From positions 3,282,868 to 3,346,867 of the forward strand of contig NZ_KB235914.1 in NCBI RefSeq assembly GCF_000332175.1: a DNA stretch of 64,000 nt, written 5' to 3'. The first letter of the stretch is position 1; the number at the start of each line of letters is the position of its first letter. Origin of the DNA: Pseudanabaena sp. PCC 6802. GTDB taxonomy: Bacteria; Cyanobacteriota; Cyanobacteriia; Pseudanabaenales; Pseudanabaenaceae. Position numbers and translations under genes: made by a program. Positions 16,640-26,726 of this stretch are shown here, piece by piece. The notes under the pieces are model-generated. The model worked only from the letters and a program-made list of their open reading frames with translations. It made no database searches and was not told the origin of the DNA.

Positions 16640-17761
16640 CTATTTGTCAGTAGAAATGATATGCAGATCGATGTGTTTGCGGCGGATTAGCTCCATCAAA
16701 CGTTGGGTGAAAGAGCCTTTGATTAACTTTTGCCAGAAAGATTGCTGAGTTTCACCAATCACAATTTGGGTAATGCGATATTGCTCGGCGACCGCAGCGA
16801 TCGCTTCTGCAACATTGGTGTTACTCACGCGTAGAAATTTCCCTGCAAATTCATGGCAGAGTTTCTCGCATGTTTCAACATGCAGCGATTCTGCTTTACT
16901 GAGGAAGCGATTGGGATTATCGACAAAGATGACGTAAAAAGGAGCGTTCATATAGCTTGCAATGCGAGCGCCTCTGCGCAGCAATTGGATGGCATTGGGG
17001 TAGGTAGAGACGCAGACTAACACTCGTTCGTGCACGCTACAGGCTTGCTCTCTTAAGGTAAGTTCATTGGCTTCTTCTTCGACCGTATCGGCAACTTCGC
17101 GTAACGCTAGTTCTCGTAGGGCGATGAGATTGCGACGTTTAAAGAAATTTTCTAAGGATTGCTGGATTTTGGTAGGGGCGTAAATCTTACCGTCGAGCAG
17201 GCGCTGCTCCAGGGTTTCTGGCGTGACATCAACAACTACCACCTGATCGGCATCTTCCAAGATACGATCGGGAATGCGCTCTCGCACTACCACGCCAGTA
17301 ATGCGAGCGACGAGATCGTTCAAGCTTTCAATGTGCTGAATATTAATAGTCGAGTAGACATCGAGACCAGTCTCTAAGAGAACCTCTACATCCTGATAGC
17401 GTTTCTCGCGTACGGAGCCAGGAACGTTGGTATGCGCCAGTTCATCAACCAACACTAGTTGCGGCGATCGCGCCAGAACTGCGTCGGTGTCCATTTCTGT
17501 TAAGGTTAATCCAGCTTGGGCGATCGTCTTCCGGGGAATGACTTCTATCCCAGTGGCTTTGTCTGCAGTTTCCTTGCGTCCGTGGGTTTCCAGCAGTCCT
17601 ACAACTACATCAATACCCTCTGCTTTAAGCTGATGGGCTTCTTCCAGCATCTTATATGTCTTACCGACACCAGGAGCCATGCCGATAAAGATTTTGTGCT
17701 TACCTCGCCGAGCTGAGCGGATATAGGTACTATCTGGAGAACAATCTGATGAGTGATGCAT
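16640..17761 (-). CDS. kdpD: KdpD-type sensor protein, short cyanobacterial form
   Basis: 373 residues: the N-terminal KdpD domain with Walker-type GMAPGVGKTYKMLEEAH (27-43), VGLLETHGR and LVDELAHTNVPGS, followed by a universal-stress-protein domain (from about 245). The four-helix membrane part and histidine-kinase core of E. coli KdpD are missing, as in other cyanobacteria. It cannot phosphorylate a response regulator by itself. It may sense turgor, K+ or nucleotide and act through another kinase. The divergent kinase/regulator pair at 23353-25156 is the natural candidate. It is the last gene of the kdp operon. Confidence 0.92.
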   Translation of the reverse strand: MHHSSDCSPDSTYIRSARRGKHKIFIGMAPGVGKTYKMLEEAHQLKAEGIDVVVGLLETHGRKETADKATGIEVIPRKTIAQAGLTLTEMDTDAVLARSPQLVLVDELAHTNVPGSVREKRYQDVEVLLETGLDVYSTINIQHIESLNDLVARITGVVVRERIPDRILEDADQVVVVDVTPETLEQRLLDGKIYAPTKIQQSLENFFKRRNLIALRELALREVADTVEEEANELTLREQACSVHERVLVCVSTYPNAIQLLRRGARIASYMNAPFYVIFVDNPNRFLSKAESLHVETCEKLCHEFAGKFLRVSNTNVAEAIAAVAEQYRITQIVIGETQQSFWQKLIKGSFTQRLMELIRRKHIDLHIISTDK

Positions 17762-17816
17762 ATGGAGTAAGGCTTCGTGATAATCGGCAGCACAAACATG
17801 TCTGAGAAATTTGAGG

Positions 17817-18455
17817 TTATTTCTTCAATCCATCTAACGCTAAATTGAGCTTCAACACGTTCGTGCCCGGTTCGCCAAAGATACCTAGGAAACGACCGTC
17901 GGTGTTTTGTGCGATGAGAGTTTCAAGCTGACCTGGTTGTAGTCCCCGTGCCTTCGCTACGCGATCGATTTGCGCTCTCGCCGCTTCTGGGGAGATGTGA
18001 GGATCGAGACTGGAGCCGGATGTATAGATTAGATCGGCTGTTGGCTTTACACCTGCTTTTTGCAATCTGGGGATATCGCCTTCGATCGCTTTCTGCGGAT
18101 TGGGATCGGACTTTCCTTTGATGCGATCTATTAGATCTGGATTGCTTGGAGCCAAATTGCTTGCACCCGAAACTCCTGTTTTGAGAATCCCAGCATCATC
18201 TTTTTGGGGATCGGCTGTGCTGTAGTTCGTCGTGCTGGGACGGCTGTTAAAATATCTATCGCTAGTAAAAGGTTGCCCGATTAACGCCGAGCCGACGGTT
18301 TTCCCTTGGGCATCGGTTAGGATGCTACCATTTGCCTGAAATGGGAAGGCAATTTGCCCAAACGCAAGCATTGCCAGGGGATAGATTAAGGCAGTTATTA
18401 TCCAAAGTACCAGGGTAGTACGTACGGCTCTCCCGATCTCGCGTGTAAAACTCAT
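17817..18455 (-). CDS. kdpC: K+-transporting ATPase subunit KdpC
   Basis: The 212-residue accessory subunit that raises ATP affinity of KdpB. One N-terminal transmembrane helix (about 12-34) precedes a periplasmic domain with QPFTSDRYFNSRPS, the family signature DPHISPEAA, and the C-terminal VLKLNLALD. It includes a Pro/Asn-rich insert around residues 95-150. Its first base (18455) is also the last base of the kdpF stop codon, so the two genes overlap by one nucleotide. Confidence 0.95.
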   Translation of the reverse strand: MSFTREIGRAVRTTLVLWIITALIYPLAMLAFGQIAFPFQANGSILTDAQGKTVGSALIGQPFTSDRYFNSRPSTTNYSTADPQKDDAGILKTGVSGASNLAPSNPDLIDRIKGKSDPNPQKAIEGDIPRLQKAGVKPTADLIYTSGSSLDPHISPEAARAQIDRVAKARGLQPGQLETLIAQNTDGRFLGIFGEPGTNVLKLNLALDGLKK

Positions 18456-18736
18456 TAGAATTTCTCCGGTACGAACATGACAAAGAATAAATAGATAGAC
18501 AACGCCAGCGTTGCTAATCCCAGCACCCCGATCGCCCAGGCTTGGGTGCGAGATAGTTCGTTGTTGTTAGCTGAATAGACGACAGGTGCGACAACAAGAT
18601 TAAAACAGAGAGTCATAAATAAATACAATGGCAGCTTTCGTCTGCGCCATACCGACCGGATCTGAGTTGCACCTTCAAAAATTCGGATCGAATTTCGGGA
18701 CGATGAATTTAATTGGTTTGAATGATGGCTTTTCAT
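18455..18736 (-). CDS. kdpF: KdpF-like small membrane subunit
   Basis: 93 residues, with a C-terminal helix GLATLALSIYLFFVMFVPEKF that matches the KdpF pattern (L..Y..Y....PE.F). KdpF is a ~29-residue stabilising peptide of KdpFABC. This form has a long N-terminal extension with a second hydrophobic segment (about 35-56), a form I know from cyanobacteria. It is placed between kdpB and kdpC, unlike E. coli, where kdpF comes first. Confidence 0.8.
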   Translation of the reverse strand: MKSHHSNQLNSSSRNSIRIFEGATQIRSVWRRRKLPLYLFMTLCFNLVVAPVVYSANNNELSRTQAWAIGVLGLATLALSIYLFFVMFVPEKF

Positions 18737-18775
18737 ATAACTTAGAATCGTGGATTAAATAGAACCGATAATTGG

Positions 18776-18825
18776 GGTGCAGGGGCAGTGCCCCTGCTTG
18801 GGGGTGTAGCCCCCAAACCCACTTA
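18776..18825. repeat. GC-rich palindromes in kdpB-kdpF gap
   Basis: Two adjacent hairpins (GCAGGGGCAGTGCCCCTGC and GGGGGTGTAGCCCCC) lie in the 105-bp gap between kdpB and kdpF. They belong to the same class as the dispersed repeats elsewhere in the window. Confidence 0.7.
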
Positions 18826-18841
18826 ATTTAATTCGTAATCC

Positions 18842-20983
18842 TTAGGACAATGGCAAAATCAAATCGATCGCTTTAATTGCAATAAACGGTGCGATAATCC
18901 CGCCTAATCCATAGATCGACATGTTTCGCTGTAACAGTCGATCGGCGGCGAGGGGACGGAATTGTACGCCTTTGAGCGCCAACGGAATCAACGCAGGAAT
19001 GATTAGAGCGTTGTAGATTAGTGCCGCAACGATTGCCGATTCAGCACTCTTCAATCCCATAATGTTGAGCGCCCCAATCCCTGCTGTTGCAAAGATGGTG
19101 GGAATAATGGCGAAATATTTGGCGATGTCATTGGCGATCGAGAAAGTCGTCAGCGCGCCGCGAGTGATTAGAAGTTGTTTGCCGATCGTGACTAGATCGA
19201 TCAGCTTTGTGGGATCGGAATCGAGATCGACCATGTTGGCTGCTTCTTTCGCCGCCTGGGTGCCAGAGTTCATCGCTAAACCCACGTTGGCTTGCGCCAG
19301 GGCAGGTGCATCATTGGTGCCATCTCCAGTCATCGCAACCAGCTTCCCTTCCGACTGTTCCTGTCGAATTACATCGATCTTGTCTTCGGGAGTTGCTTCC
19401 GCAATGAACTCATCTACGCCTGCTTCTTTGGCAATCACGGAGGCGGTAATGCGATTGTCTCCAGTAAGCATAATGGTTTTTACCCCCATACGGCGCAATT
19501 GATCGAAGCGTTCTCGCAGTCCCGGTTTCACGATGTCTTTGAGATAGATCGCGCCATACATATCGCTGCCCTGGCAAACTGCCAGGGGCGTTCCACCCAT
19601 GTGAGATATGCGCTCGTAGGCTTCATCAAGGGCTTCTGGTACATAACCACCACGAGAGCGGACAAAGCCTTTGATGGCATCGACAGCACCTTTGCGATAT
19701 TCTCGTCCATCTAGATCGGTACCGCTCATGCGCGTGCGGGCGGAGAACTCAATCCCTTCTGCAACTTTGCCATCGATATCGACAGTTGCCCCCAACTCCT
19801 GAGCTAACTTGACGATCGACCGACCTTCCGGCGTTTCATCAAATACGCTAGCAGCGAGGCAAATATTGGCGATTTCCTGCAACGAATGTCCGTTCACTGG
19901 AATAAATTCACTCGCCAGGCGATTCCCTAATGTAATCGTTCCAGTTTTATCTAGCACCAGGGTATTTACGTCCCCGCAGGCTTCCACAGCGCGGCCAGAG
20001 GTGGCGATGACGTTGAATTGCGCTACTCGATCCATACCGGCAATCCCGATCGCGCTTAACAATCCCCCGATCGTCGTTGGAATCAACGCCACGAGCAGCG
20101 AAATTAAGATTGCCACGCTCGCACCAGAGCGAAAAGTATTGGCAGTAGTCGTACCTACCGTTATTTCGAGGAAATTTGCGACATAATTCGCGATCGGCGG
20201 TACGGTTGCCACCACAATCAGAAACACTTGGGTCAAAACTGCCAGCAAAACTGTCAAAGCAATTTCGTTGGGTGTTTTCTTGCGGGAAGCTCCTTCAACG
20301 AGGGCAATCATGCGATCGATAAAACCCTGCCCCGGATCTTGAGTAATTCTCAGCAGCAACTGGTCGGAAATGATGCGGGTGCCGCCCGTCACCGAACTCA
20401 TGATGTCCGTCCCTGGTTGTTTGAGCACCGGAGCCGATTCACCCGTAATCGCGGACTCGTCCACTGATGCAATCCCTTCAATCACTTCGCCATCCGCCGG
20501 AATCATGTCGCCTGCAACCACGCGAACGATATCCCCGCGACGCAGAGCAGTCGAACTGACTGATTCGGTTTTGCCATCGGGTAAAACCTTTTGCGCAGTG
20601 GTATCGGAGCGCGTCGATCGCAGCGAGTCAGCCTGTGCTTTACCGCGTCCTTCCGCTACGGCTTCCGCAAAATTGGCGAAAACCACCGTGAAAAACAAGA
20701 TGAAGGTAATGATGCCGTTCAGCAACCGCTGCTGGTTCATGTCAGCTCGAACAGTACCGAACAGATTGGGATCGAAGGTAACTAGTAGAGTCACGATCGT
20801 GCTCGCCCAAACCACGAACATCACCGGGTTTCTCACAGCAATGCGAGGATCGAGCTTAACGAACGCCTCTTTTATCGCTCTTTGATATAGCCCGCTCAGC
20901 TTTACTTTAGGCGTGTGCTTGCGACTATCGCGAGGGCCGTGGGGTCGCCGAATCGAACGAGTCGAAGTAGAATCGGATTGCAT
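18842..20983 (-). CDS. kdpB: K+-transporting P-type ATPase subunit KdpB
   Basis: The ATP-hydrolysing subunit of the high-affinity K+ pump. [11 protein letters not shown] carries the phosphorylated Asp, TGESAPV is the actuator motif, and [18 protein letters not shown] is the hinge. Seven transmembrane helices are expected. I chose the ATG at 20983 (713 residues); an upstream TTG at 21028 adds 15 residues and is less likely. It is separated from kdpA by an unusual 380-bp gap full of repeats. Confidence 0.96.
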   Translation of the reverse strand: MQSDSTSTRSIRRPHGPRDSRKHTPKVKLSGLYQRAIKEAFVKLDPRIAVRNPVMFVVWASTIVTLLVTFDPNLFGTVRADMNQQRLLNGIITFILFFTVVFANFAEAVAEGRGKAQADSLRSTRSDTTAQKVLPDGKTESVSSTALRRGDIVRVVAGDMIPADGEVIEGIASVDESAITGESAPVLKQPGTDIMSSVTGGTRIISDQLLLRITQDPGQGFIDRMIALVEGASRKKTPNEIALTVLLAVLTQVFLIVVATVPPIANYVANFLEITVGTTTANTFRSGASVAILISLLVALIPTTIGGLLSAIGIAGMDRVAQFNVIATSGRAVEACGDVNTLVLDKTGTITLGNRLASEFIPVNGHSLQEIANICLAASVFDETPEGRSIVKLAQELGATVDIDGKVAEGIEFSARTRMSGTDLDGREYRKGAVDAIKGFVRSRGGYVPEALDEAYERISHMGGTPLAVCQGSDMYGAIYLKDIVKPGLRERFDQLRRMGVKTIMLTGDNRITASVIAKEAGVDEFIAEATPEDKIDVIRQEQSEGKLVAMTGDGTNDAPALAQANVGLAMNSGTQAAKEAANMVDLDSDPTKLIDLVTIGKQLLITRGALTTFSIANDIAKYFAIIPTIFATAGIGALNIMGLKSAESAIVAALIYNALIIPALIPLALKGVQFRPLAADRLLQRNMSIYGLGGIIAPFIAIKAIDLILPLS

Positions 20984-21046
20984 AACGTTTGGAATGATGA
21001 ACTGAAGTATAAGTGTGAGTTTTTTCAATCAGTTGTTTTTTCGATC

Positions 21047-21152
21047 TAGTGTTGCAAATCATAAATTTTGCAAGATGGGGGAATGGGGGCAAAGCCCCCA
21101 GAAGGGGTTCCACCCCTCCACCCCCTCCAAAACTTTTGTTTTGGTGTACTAG
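21047..21152. repeat. dispersed repeat C, copy 1
   Basis: A 106-bp element from TAGTGTTGCAAATCATAAAT to TTTTGGTGTACTAG, with internal GC-rich hairpins (GGGGGCAAAGCCCCC and GGGGTTCCACCCC). An inverted copy lies at 42121-42230 against the pgk stop. It is positioned in the kdpA-kdpB gap. Confidence 0.8.
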
Positions 21153-21166
21153 TAAATAAAATCCCC

Positions 21167-21233
21167 GTAGGGGGCAGGTTTTGCAGTTTATCTTCGGTTA
21201 AAACCATTAGGCTTGGGCTAAACCTGCCCCTAC
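21167..21233. repeat. dispersed repeat F, copy 1
   Basis: Arms GTAGGGGGCAGGTTT and AAACCTGCCCCTAC pair around a 40-nt centre. A related element lies at 44061-44125. It is in the kdpA-kdpB gap. Confidence 0.7.
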
Positions 21234-21264
21234 ACCTGGGTATATTGTTTCGTAGAAATCTCCT

Positions 21265-21377
21265 TATAGCGTTTTTCACTTGAGAACGGGTTTTATTGAC
21301 GGGGTGAAGGGGTTCCACCCCTTCTTGGGGGCAGCGCCCCCAAACCCCCTTCTCGTTTTTATCTGAAAACCGCTATA
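21265..21377. repeat. dispersed repeat A, copy 1 (TATAGCGGTTTTC type)
   Basis: A 113-bp element with ends TATAGCGTTTTTC and GAAAACCGCTATA, containing the hairpins GGGGTGAAGGGGTTCCACCCC and GGGGGCAGCGCCCCC. Other copies are at 36696-36852, 61397-61493 and 63963 to the window end. It is the third repeat in the kdpA-kdpB gap. Confidence 0.85.
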
Positions 21378-21410
21378 AGTATCCTTACTTTTTTAGGACT
21401 ACCGATGTTG

Positions 21411-23144
21411 TTAGCCACCTCTAGCAATTTGGAAAGCTTCGGCGATCGGTCCAAGTGCTAGTACTGGGAAGAAGGTGAGCGCCCCGAGGATGAGAATGAT
21501 GCCTGCCGTCACGCCTGTAAACAATCCCGTATCGGTTCTGAGAGTCCCAACTGTCAAAGGCACGGGCTGCTTGCGCGACATGCTATCGGCGAGGAGCAGC
21601 AATGCCACGATCGGGATATAACGACCCGCTAGCAGACTAAATGACGTACTTAAGTTCCACCACAGGGCAGCAGGCGCAGGTTGACTGTCTGATAATCCTT
21701 CAAACCCAGAACCATTGTTGGCAGCGGCAGAAGCATATTCGTACAGCACTTGCGTCAGGCCGTGAAAGCCGGGATTGGTGATGCCGTTAAAAAGACCCTG
21801 GGCGGCATCTGCCCCCGCACTCGGGAAAGATAGCGCGATCGCTCCCGGCAGCAAAATCGCGATCGGATGCACCATCAAAATCAGAAAACTTGCCAGTACT
21901 ACTTCCCGCTTCTCGATCTTGCGTCCTAAAAACTCCGGCGTGCGTCCCACCATTAATCCCGTAACAAACACCGCCAGAATCAGATAAGCAAACAGGTAAG
22001 CCGTGCCTGTGCCCTGCCCACCCCAGACGATTTGCAGCAGCATGTTTGAGAGGGTGACAAAGCCACCACCGGGCATAAAGGAATCGTGCATGCTATTGAC
22101 GGCTCCAGTCATAGTGCCCGTTGTCATGACCGAAAATAGTGCCGACTGCGCCCAACCAAAGCGAACTTCCTTACCTTCTAGATTGGGAGCCAGACTGCCT
22201 AACAGGGCATTGACAGCGGGATTCCCGTTGTACTCGCCGATCGCACCAACGGCAACAAACACCACAAAAATTACCATCACCAACCCGTACACCAACCAGG
22301 CTTGCTTTTTGTGATTGGCAATTACCCCATAGGTGTAGATGAATGACGCAGGAATTGCCACCATACCGACAATTTGTAGCAGGTTGGTAAAGCCATTGGG
22401 GTTCTCAAACGGGTGAGCGGAGTTAATCGCAAAGAATCCACCGCCATTTTCCCCCAGTTCCTTCATCACCTCGAAGTGAGCCACAGGGCCGCGAGCGATC
22501 GCCTGACTAATAGCTGGATTTTCTAACGTGGGAACGATCGCTGGGCCTGCTAGGGTTTCTGGCACCCCAGCAGCGATGAAAACAATCGTACCAACGATCG
22601 CGATCGGTAAATGAATCCGCGTAATCGTCCGAATCAGATCTACGTAAAAGTTGCCCAGCGGTCTGCCGGTCAGTCCCCGAATAAAGGCAACCCCAACTGC
22701 CATTCCGGTGGCAGCCGAGACAAAAAACATGTAGCCCAATCCAGCAAACTGAGCAAAATAACCGTAGGTCGTTTCGCCGGAGTAGTGTTGTTGATTGGTG
22801 TTGGTAATAAACGAAATAATCGTATGCAGGTTTGTGTCCCAGGTGGGCGAACTCAGCCCCGTGGGATTAAAGGGCAACCACCCCTGCCCAAACAGAATCG
22901 AGGCCAGCAGCAGCGCCATTGCCGCATTACTAAACAGCACGGCTCTAGCATATTGCCAACCCGTCATATTCTCTTGGGCTTGGCATCCGCTCAGGCGATA
23001 AATCTGCGACTCGATCAGATTCAAAATTGGATCGAGCAGCGATCGCTGCCCCAGATAGATGCGCGCCATGTATCCACCCAGAAAGGGAGTAATCGCTACT
23101 ACAATCAGCAGCATCAAGGCAATCTGAAACCATCCTTGCAACAT
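21411..23144 (-). CDS. kdpA: K+-transporting ATPase subunit KdpA
   Basis: The 577-residue K+-channel-like subunit, related to the Trk/Ktr superfamily, with about ten transmembrane helices and four selectivity-filter loops (for example [44 protein letters not shown]). It takes up K+ from outside at low concentration, and KdpB supplies the energy. It is the first gene of the operon. The 208-bp region between its start and the divergent kinase gene should hold the kdp promoter. Confidence 0.97.
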   Translation of the reverse strand: MLQGWFQIALMLLIVVAITPFLGGYMARIYLGQRSLLDPILNLIESQIYRLSGCQAQENMTGWQYARAVLFSNAAMALLLASILFGQGWLPFNPTGLSSPTWDTNLHTIISFITNTNQQHYSGETTYGYFAQFAGLGYMFFVSAATGMAVGVAFIRGLTGRPLGNFYVDLIRTITRIHLPIAIVGTIVFIAAGVPETLAGPAIVPTLENPAISQAIARGPVAHFEVMKELGENGGGFFAINSAHPFENPNGFTNLLQIVGMVAIPASFIYTYGVIANHKKQAWLVYGLVMVIFVVFVAVGAIGEYNGNPAVNALLGSLAPNLEGKEVRFGWAQSALFSVMTTGTMTGAVNSMHDSFMPGGGFVTLSNMLLQIVWGGQGTGTAYLFAYLILAVFVTGLMVGRTPEFLGRKIEKREVVLASFLILMVHPIAILLPGAIALSFPSAGADAAQGLFNGITNPGFHGLTQVLYEYASAAANNGSGFEGLSDSQPAPAALWWNLSTSFSLLAGRYIPIVALLLLADSMSRKQPVPLTVGTLRTDTGLFTGVTAGIILILGALTFFPVLALGPIAEAFQIARGG

Positions 23145-23352
23145 AAGTCTTTGTTCTTCTCCAACAGAATAATTGATGATTCAACCAGAGATTTTCCCGC
23201 TGAAACCGGATGGGCAATGAAGCAAATTCCTCATCAACTATCATGAACGATTTTGTAGAATTGACAAGGTATAACTTTGCCTCGTTCTTAGCATATACCT
23301 GTGATATAAAAGCGTTTAGATCGGCGTTTATCTGAAAACTGCTATACCCACG

Positions 23353-24489
23353 ATGAAACCTGGTTCTTTATATCGAAACGCTCGCGCTCAATCCAGTCGA
23401 TTGAAATGGTTTTGGATCGTTGTGGGATTATTTTCTATCGTTTTCATTCTGGAGTTCTCCACACCACCTGCATTTATTTTTGGTTATCTTTATATTGCGC
23501 CTATTTTGCTAGCAAGTACTCAGTTGGGCCAAAATTCAACCATCATAGCAACTATAATCTCGATCGCCCTCACCTTACTGAACCTCTGGATACCCGATAG
23601 TACTGATATCCATCCATCAACTATTGCCAATCGCATTATCGTTGTCATAGCATTACTGGTCACCGCTTTTTTGAGCGATCGCAATCGCTATTACCAGGAA
23701 GCAATTACGCAACAGCAATCGCAAATCCAGGCGAAGGAAAACCTAATGTGGTTGCGAGAAGACTTCACTTCTACACTTACTCACGATCTAAAAACTCCAC
23801 TTTTAGGTGCAATTGAAACTCTCAAAGCGCTCCAGCAAGAAAGTTTCGGTGCGGTTTCCTCCGCTCAGCGATCGGTATTTGCCACGATGATCCGCAGCCA
23901 TCAAACCAGTCTACGCCTACTTGAAACGCTACTGGATGTCTATCGCAATGATACCGAGGGCTTAACCTTACACCTCAGCTCGCTGGATCTCACTGCTCTG
24001 GCAGAGGAAACCGCAAGTACATTGCTCGATCTAGCTACGAGCCGTCGGGTGTATCTATCGTTTTGTTATGGAGAATCTGACTTTCGGCGATCGCTCTGGG
24101 TCAACGGCGATGCCTTACAACTGCAACGGGTGTTAACAAACTTACTGGTGAATGCAATTAATCACTCCCGTCGCGGCGATCGCGTGGAAATCGTACTGGA
24201 ATCGCAAGCCTCTTATCAAGTCGTAAAAATCCTGGATACTGGTTCCGGCATTCAACCAGATGAATTTGCGCATCTATTTGAGCGATTTTATCAGGGGCAC
24301 AGCGATCGGCAAGCCAAAGGCACTGGCTTAGGACTTTACCTGTCTCGACAGATCGTTGCCGCCCACGGCGGTATAATTTGGGCAGAGAACCGTTCGCCCA
24401 TCGGTGCTTTATTCGGATTTAAACTTCCAGCCATCTCACCTCATCCCACCCCCCATGACTCCACAACCCCTGCGAATTCTTCTGGTTGA
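23353..24489 (+). CDS. membrane histidine kinase, kdp-adjacent
   Basis: 378 residues. Four transmembrane helices (about 18-36, 38-55, 61-80 and 90-107) make up the whole N-terminal sensor. The HisKA motif STLTHDLKTPL has His144 as phospho-acceptor. The HATPase domain follows with N box NLLVNAINHS, G1 box ILDTGSGI and G2 box GTGLGLYLS. The gene overlaps the next one by 35 nt. It is divergent from kdpA, and the kdp operon here encodes a KdpD without kinase core, so this pair probably controls kdp. That is an inference from position. Confidence 0.9.
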   Translation: MKPGSLYRNARAQSSRLKWFWIVVGLFSIVFILEFSTPPAFIFGYLYIAPILLASTQLGQNSTIIATIISIALTLLNLWIPDSTDIHPSTIANRIIVVIALLVTAFLSDRNRYYQEAITQQQSQIQAKENLMWLREDFTSTLTHDLKTPLLGAIETLKALQQESFGAVSSAQRSVFATMIRSHQTSLRLLETLLDVYRNDTEGLTLHLSSLDLTALAEETASTLLDLATSRRVYLSFCYGESDFRRSLWVNGDALQLQRVLTNLLVNAINHSRRGDRVEIVLESQASYQVVKILDTGSGIQPDEFAHLFERFYQGHSDRQAKGTGLGLYLSRQIVAAHGGIIWAENRSPIGALFGFKLPAISPHPTPHDSTTPANSSG

Positions 24490-25156
24490 AGACGACGAAC
24501 TATTCCGTCTGGGATTGCGGGTGCGCTTGCAGCAGCAGCCAGAGCTGGAAATTGTAGCAGAAGCCGAGGACGGCGAAACCGCGATCGAACTGGCGGGAAC
24601 CCACGCTTTCGACGTTATTTTGTTAGATGTGGGGTTGCCAGGTATGGGTGGCATTGAAACCTGCTATCAGATCAAGCAACGCTATCCCAATCTTCCCATT
24701 CTCATTTTGACTTCCCATTCCCAAACCGCTCTCATTACTCGTTTGGTTGCGGCTGGTGCCCAAGGTTATTGCCTTAAGGGAATTGCAGCCGAAACCTTGA
24801 TTCTAGCATTGCGATCGGTTGCATCTGGGGCATCCTGGTGGGATGCTACGGCAACTGAAACCATTCGCACTGGCCTAGAGCGCTCTACTTTACCCACCAC
24901 TACAGACATACCTTCCAACGAGACTCATGGACTAACCCAACGGGAACAGGAAGTGCTAGCGTTGATTGCCGTTGGCAAAAGCAATCCAGAAATTGCTAAA
25001 GTTCTATACATTACACCTGGCACGGTACGGGTGCACGTGCATTCGATTTTGCATAAACTAGGGGTACGCGATCGCTCCCAAGCAGCGATCGTGGCACAAC
25101 AGAATCAATTAATTTTCGAGTCAACTTCTGAAGATAGAACAAATAGAGAGATCTAA
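24455..25156 (+). CDS. NarL/LuxR-type response regulator
   Basis: 233 residues from the ATG at 24455, which overlaps the kinase gene by 35 nt. The receiver has acidic pair D13/D14, phospho-acceptor Asp58 (VILLDVGLPG), Thr in ILTS and Lys in CLKG. The C-terminal GerE/LuxR helix-turn-helix includes LTQREQEVLALIAVGKSNPE and VRVHVHSILHKLGV. This is unlike KdpE, which has an OmpR-type winged helix, so if it regulates kdp the DNA-binding logic differs from E. coli. Confidence 0.92.
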   Translation: MTPQPLRILLVEDDELFRLGLRVRLQQQPELEIVAEAEDGETAIELAGTHAFDVILLDVGLPGMGGIETCYQIKQRYPNLPILILTSHSQTALITRLVAAGAQGYCLKGIAAETLILALRSVASGASWWDATATETIRTGLERSTLPTTTDIPSNETHGLTQREQEVLALIAVGKSNPEIAKVLYITPGTVRVHVHSILHKLGVRDRSQAAIVAQQNQLIFESTSEDRTNREI

Positions 25157-25163
25157 GGATTGG

Positions 25164-25904
25164 TTAATTCTTCGCGCACAGGTACGTGCCGAGTACACCA
25201 TCGTCTATATGCTTACTTCTAACGGTAAAACCCGATCGCGCCAGCAGACCATCCATTACCCAATCATAGGTGGAATACTCCTCCCTGAAGTGTCCTTCGG
25301 CATCCTCGCGCAGAAAGTCTCCACCTGCTGCTGCTTGCTTCTGTACGAACGCACTGATGTTCGCTAGCGCATCATTCGCATCCATAATTACGTCGTGGAT
25401 GTAAAGCTGTCCGCCAGGCTGCAACATATAATTCATTCGCTGTAGCGCGATCCCCTTCCAAAAATCCGGTAGGTGATGGAACGCAAAGGTTGTCACGATC
25501 GCATCCACGGGGCGATCGCCATGCTCGTAGGTGAGAAATCCTGCGTGGTGGAATTCGATGTTCGATACACCTGCCTGCCCTGCCCTGGTGCTGGCGAGCG
25601 CCAGCATAGCCTGCGAAACATCAACGGCATACACCTTGCTACAGCGCCGAGCGGCTTGAATGGCAAATACACCAGTACCAGATCCAAAATCTATCAGCGT
25701 GTCAGTAGAGCCGATTTTGAGTACGTCCAGGACGCGATCGCTTTCAGCTTCAATATCGCGAAAATCCGCGTGACTCGAATCGTAGACATCAACTTCAGCT
25801 TTGCTGCCGTAGTCCCTCCCAACTTGCTTAAATTCATCGTATTGCCAAGAAATGTGATTCCGCATCTTCAGTAAAATTTGTTTGCAAACCTGGTTTACGA
25901 CCAT
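25164..25904 (-). CDS. class I SAM-dependent methyltransferase
   Basis: 246 residues with Rossmann motif I LIDFGSGTGVFAIQAA (about 66-81), motif II VYAVDVSQ and motif III DAIVTTFAFHHLPD. The substrate cannot be told. The ATG at residue 14 (25865, MRNHISWQYDEF) is an alternative start, and neither has a clear Shine-Dalgarno. It converges with the response regulator gene, with only 7 bp between stops, and diverges from the next methyltransferase. The two methyltransferases are only distantly similar. Confidence 0.85.
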   Translation of the reverse strand: MVVNQVCKQILLKMRNHISWQYDEFKQVGRDYGSKAEVDVYDSSHADFRDIEAESDRVLDVLKIGSTDTLIDFGSGTGVFAIQAARRCSKVYAVDVSQAMLALASTRAGQAGVSNIEFHHAGFLTYEHGDRPVDAIVTTFAFHHLPDFWKGIALQRMNYMLQPGGQLYIHDVIMDANDALANISAFVQKQAAAGGDFLREDAEGHFREEYSTYDWVMDGLLARSGFTVRSKHIDDGVLGTYLCAKN

Positions 25905-26029
25905 AGGGATATGGTGTTACTTCCACGTCCCTTGCCTAAATTGAGGCATCTACGGCTATATTATATGGAAGCTATCTAGGAAAAACCATCTATTAAACTC
26001 ATACTCTGCATAGAGTAAGGAACTTCACT

Positions 26030-26653
26030 ATGGTCAACCTCTGGTCGTCTGCCGAACATGCACTGCGCTATCTGAGCATGGCCGATGCCATTCCCCATCG
26101 CACTGAGGGCGAAGGTGTACTGTTGGAGCACGTTCCTAAAACGGTGGAGCGGATTCTGGACTTAGGCACTGGTAGCGGTCGATTGCTGTCATTGCTGAAA
26201 ATCGATCGCCCTCACGCTCAAAGTATTGCGCTGGATTTTTCCCCCACGATGTTAGAAGCAGCAAGAACCCAGTTTGCTGGTGATGATTCCGTGCGCGTAG
26301 CTGCTCATAACCTGGACGATCCTCTACCTAGCATGGGCAGATTCGATGCTGTGGTCTCTAGTTTTGCCATTCACCATCTCACCCACGCACGCAAGCGATC
26401 GCTCTACAGTGAAATTTTTGACGTGCTCGAACCCGGTGGCATCTTTTGCAATCTAGAACATGTGGCTTCACCCAATGCCAAAGTACACGCGCGGTTTCGA
26501 GCAGCGATCGGCATCAGCGAACAGCCTGAAGATCCATCCAACCAGTTGCTGGATGTGGAAACACAGTTGCAATGGTTGCGAGAAATTGGCTTTGAGGATG
26601 TGGATTGTTACTGGAAATGGCTGGAATTAGCTTTGCTAATCGGGGTCAAGTAG
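26030..26653 (+). CDS. class I SAM-dependent methyltransferase, shortened C-terminus
   Basis: 207 residues. Motif I is ILDLGTGSGRLLSLL, then IALDFSPTML and FDAVVSSFAIHHL, and PGGIFCNLEHV follows. The start has AAGGAA upstream. The last 20 codons are duplicated in tandem right after the TAG stop (copy 1 26594-26653, copy 2 26663-26722, offset 69 bp). The second copy is in frame and has CAG where the first has the TAG. The present stop therefore looks like a nonsense mutation following a duplication. The ancestral gene probably ended at 26740, overlapping the yjbQ start. Confidence 0.88.
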   Translation: MVNLWSSAEHALRYLSMADAIPHRTEGEGVLLEHVPKTVERILDLGTGSGRLLSLLKIDRPHAQSIALDFSPTMLEAARTQFAGDDSVRVAAHNLDDPLPSMGRFDAVVSSFAIHHLTHARKRSLYSEIFDVLEPGGIFCNLEHVASPNAKVHARFRAAIGISEQPEDPSNQLLDVETQLQWLREIGFEDVDCYWKWLELALLIGVK

Positions 26654-26722
26654 GAATCTTTAGATGATGCGGATTGTTACTGGAAATGGCTAGAATTAGC
26701 CTTACCGATCGGATTTAAGCAG
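26594..26722 (+). repeat. 69-bp tandem duplication at methyltransferase 3' end
   Basis: Two copies of a segment encoding DCYWKWLELAL.IG.K, about 80 percent identical. Only the first lies before the stop codon. Reading through the TAG would add ESLDDADCYWKWLELALPIG and a short tail ending at 26740. Confidence 0.85.
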
Positions 26723-26726
26723 AAAT

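Noticed and set aside
19062-20885. Several plus-strand ORFs of 65-171 residues inside kdpB
   Set aside because: They are antisense to kdpB, a well-conserved gene, and have no family features.
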